From Amyelois transitella (Eukaryota > Arthropoda > Insecta > Lepidoptera > Pyralidae): DNA of 64,000 bases. The notes beneath the pieces were generated by a model that did not search any database, was not told the origin of the DNA, and was given only the letters and a program-made list of their open reading frames with translations. The first letter of the stretch is position 1. Each line of letters starts with the position of its first letter. A program made the translations under genes and the position numbers. Of the stretch, positions 62,516 to 64,000 are shown piece by piece. Location of the stretch: assembly GCF_032362555.1 (NCBI RefSeq), contig NC_083520.1:1302001-1366000 (forward strand), written 5' to 3'.

Positions 62516-64000
62516 TCATTCTGCTCTGCAAGCCATCACGGCTCCTCCAAACTCCTTCTCCAAATACTTAGCCACAGCAAGGCATAAACCGTCATTGTTT
62601 GGAGCCGCTACAACTTGAATACCTATTGGCATTCCTGAGCTATCCACCCCTAGAGGTACCTGCAATAGGAGTGATATTAATTAATAGGGTTTAAATTCAG
62701 ATACCTACATTTAACTGTGCCGTGTGTTATAAAAAAGAATAGGACCACTCCATCTCTTTCCCATGGATGTCGTAAAAGGCGACTAAGGGATAGGCCTACA
62801 AATTTGGGATTCTTTTTTAGGCGACGCGATGCAATTAAGTCAAATAGCTGAAGGTGGCCATTCAGTTTTTCAAGACTGTTAGCCAACAGATCCTCTCAAG
62901 GTATATAGATGTCTTAACTGTTTTGGTATCATTTATATTATTAGTCTCTCTTTCTCATCTTAGACATGGTTCAAGTTGCGTACTCAGCTGGTAAGATACA
63001 GAACTTGTGAAGTCTGCTGGTTTTTTTCAAAATCCTGTCACCATTGTCGCTACGTCAAATGACAATTAAAAACCTCCACAGAGCACTGTTCAATCCAAAT
63101 AATTAATTGCTTTCTAACATTCTGACAATTTCATCTCCAGGATTGAGGTTACATGTCAGAAAGATGATACCTACACGATGATATATACTGGCAACTGCAT
63201 CGGAAAAGTAACTCTTGTTGAACGCAATTTGCTTTATACATACAAACATATACATATAGTCACGTCTACAGCCCTTGCGGGGTAGACAGACCCAACAATC
63301 TTGAAAAACTGATAGGCCACGTTCAGCTGTTTGGCTGGATGATAGAATTGAGATTCAAATAGTGACAGGTTGCTAGCCCATCGCCTAAAAGAAGAATCCC
63401 AAGTTTATAAGCCCAATTTGCTTTAAAACTGAACTTAATTGTTAAAAGTCTCATGTTAAATAATCTTAGCTCAATAAATTAGTTTTTAAACTGGACTTAA
63501 TTGTTAAAACTCTTATTTTAAATAATCTAAGCTCAATAAAAGTCGCTTCGTACTCACTTGAGTAGCTGGACACTTCAAAAAATTGGGCAGCATGAAGAAC
63601 GAAGTGTTTGTGGGGAAGAAGTAGCAGCTGTTGTGGTAAGGCGCGGAGTTAGGGCCACTGGGCAATAACAGAACACCGTTGTCTCCTAACTTTTTCTGCA
63701 ACATTACAAAGGTGATTATAATAAAGTCTTCATAAGCGGTTAAACTCGAAATTCTAAGTATCAATAACGGTTGGTCGATTGTTCTCGATACCTTGCCGCT
63801 TTTTGACTTTGAAGGACAAACAAATTAATTCTTTTTTTTAAATTGAATGTGTGATACAAACATTCACGAGTATGCAGCCGTAAACGGTTACATTTTCCAA
63901 TCTTTGTTTCAAACTTACTTACTTGATGTTGTTTATAAAAGATTGTTTCTGATATAATACTTACAAATAAATCCTCTTTGATGTCCTTAGTGAGATTCTG
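62516..64000 (-). CDS. Fatty-acid amide hydrolase 2-like amidase, C-terminal exons (partial)
   Basis: Three phase-0 exons are visible: 64000-63965 (continues past the window edge), 63695-63558 and 62659-62516, joined with GT/AG sites. The last 105 residues read as QNLTKDIKEDLF, then KKLGDNGVLLLPSGPNSAP to LKCPATQ, then VPLGVDSSGMPIGIQVVAAP to the stop. GVLLLPS...AP, CPATQVPLG and MPIGIQVVA followed by LAVAKYLEKEFGG are characteristic of the amidase-signature family, closest by eye to FAAH2. The catalytic Ser-Ser-Lys part is upstream and outside the window, so activity cannot be judged. It is the - strand neighbour of PGM, with about 0.9 kb between the PGM start and this gene's stop. Introns hold SINE-A pieces. 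Confidence 0.87.
62715..62910 (+). mobile_element. SINE-A with internal deletion, amidase intron
   Basis: TGTGCCGTGTGTTATAAAAA to AGCCAACAGATCC. Confidence 0.8.
63236..63415 (-). mobile_element. SINE-A, 5' truncated, amidase intron
   Basis: ACATACAAACATATACATAT to AATCCCAAGTTTATAAGCCC. Confidence 0.85.

Overview
The window is nuclear DNA of a lepidopteran insect, most likely a moth. The evidence is AT-rich sequence, spliced genes with insect-like proteins, and a dense load of lepidopteran-type repeats: tRNA-derived SINEs, Lep1-like Helitrons with an 'ACTAGCTGTGCCCGCGAC' terminus, and elements ending in ATGT tails. I rebuilt four host genes by joining exons at GT/AG sites with reading phase kept at every junction. 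Species cannot be told from the sequence alone.

Genes. (1) COX17, mitochondrial copper chaperone, + strand, 2 exons, 23351-24229, 68 aa. (2) SLC38A9, the lysosomal amino-acid transporter and mTORC1 arginine sensor, + strand, 12 exons over 24 kb, 27072-51223, 527 aa. (3) Phosphoglucomutase 1, - strand, 10 exons, 61644-53104, 559 aa. (4) The 3' end of a fatty-acid amide hydrolase 2-like amidase, - strand, 64000-62516, which runs off the right edge. SLC38A9 and PGM converge tail to tail. PGM and the amidase are tandem on the - strand.

Layout. 1-23 kb: no confident host gene. It is mobile-element debris: a PIF1/Helitron helicase fragment next to a 118-bp tandem array and a 122-bp-arm inverted repeat, a Harbinger-like MITE with a hAT MITE nested in it, a Tigger/pogo relic, two exon-like orphan segments, and a decayed PGM exon-6 copy. 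23-27 kb: COX17, a 0.9-kb terminal-inverted-repeat element and a 44-bp tandem array. 27-51 kb: SLC38A9, whose introns hold a mariner (intron 6) and a young, complete Ty3/gypsy retrotransposon (intron 7), both antisense to the host gene. 51-53 kb: intergenic, starting with a 30-bp x8 array right after the SLC38A9 stop. 53-62 kb: PGM, with SINEs, a MITE and microsatellite arrays in its introns. 62-64 kb: amidase.

Repeat shorthand used below. SINE-A: about 257-bp unit starting GTGCCGTGTGG and ending in two small hairpins plus (ATGT)n; roughly 50 full or partial copies. LINE-B tail: short 3' ends coding for a KRVMNVDEAKEVCRDRGKW-like C-terminus, also ATGT-tailed. SINE-C: tRNA-derived SINE with A and B boxes. 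Helitron-D: Lep1-like non-autonomous Helitron. Repeat-E: a related family with TACTAATATTATAAACGCG ends. Repeat-H: a family carrying a TTTGACGTCAACCAATGTTG segment. These labels are mine.

The most unusual item is the gypsy element. It has 117-bp LTRs, an ACAC target duplication proven by an empty paralogous site in this window, a +1-framed gag/pol junction, and a small predicted myristoylated single-span membrane protein encoded between the 5' LTR and gag.
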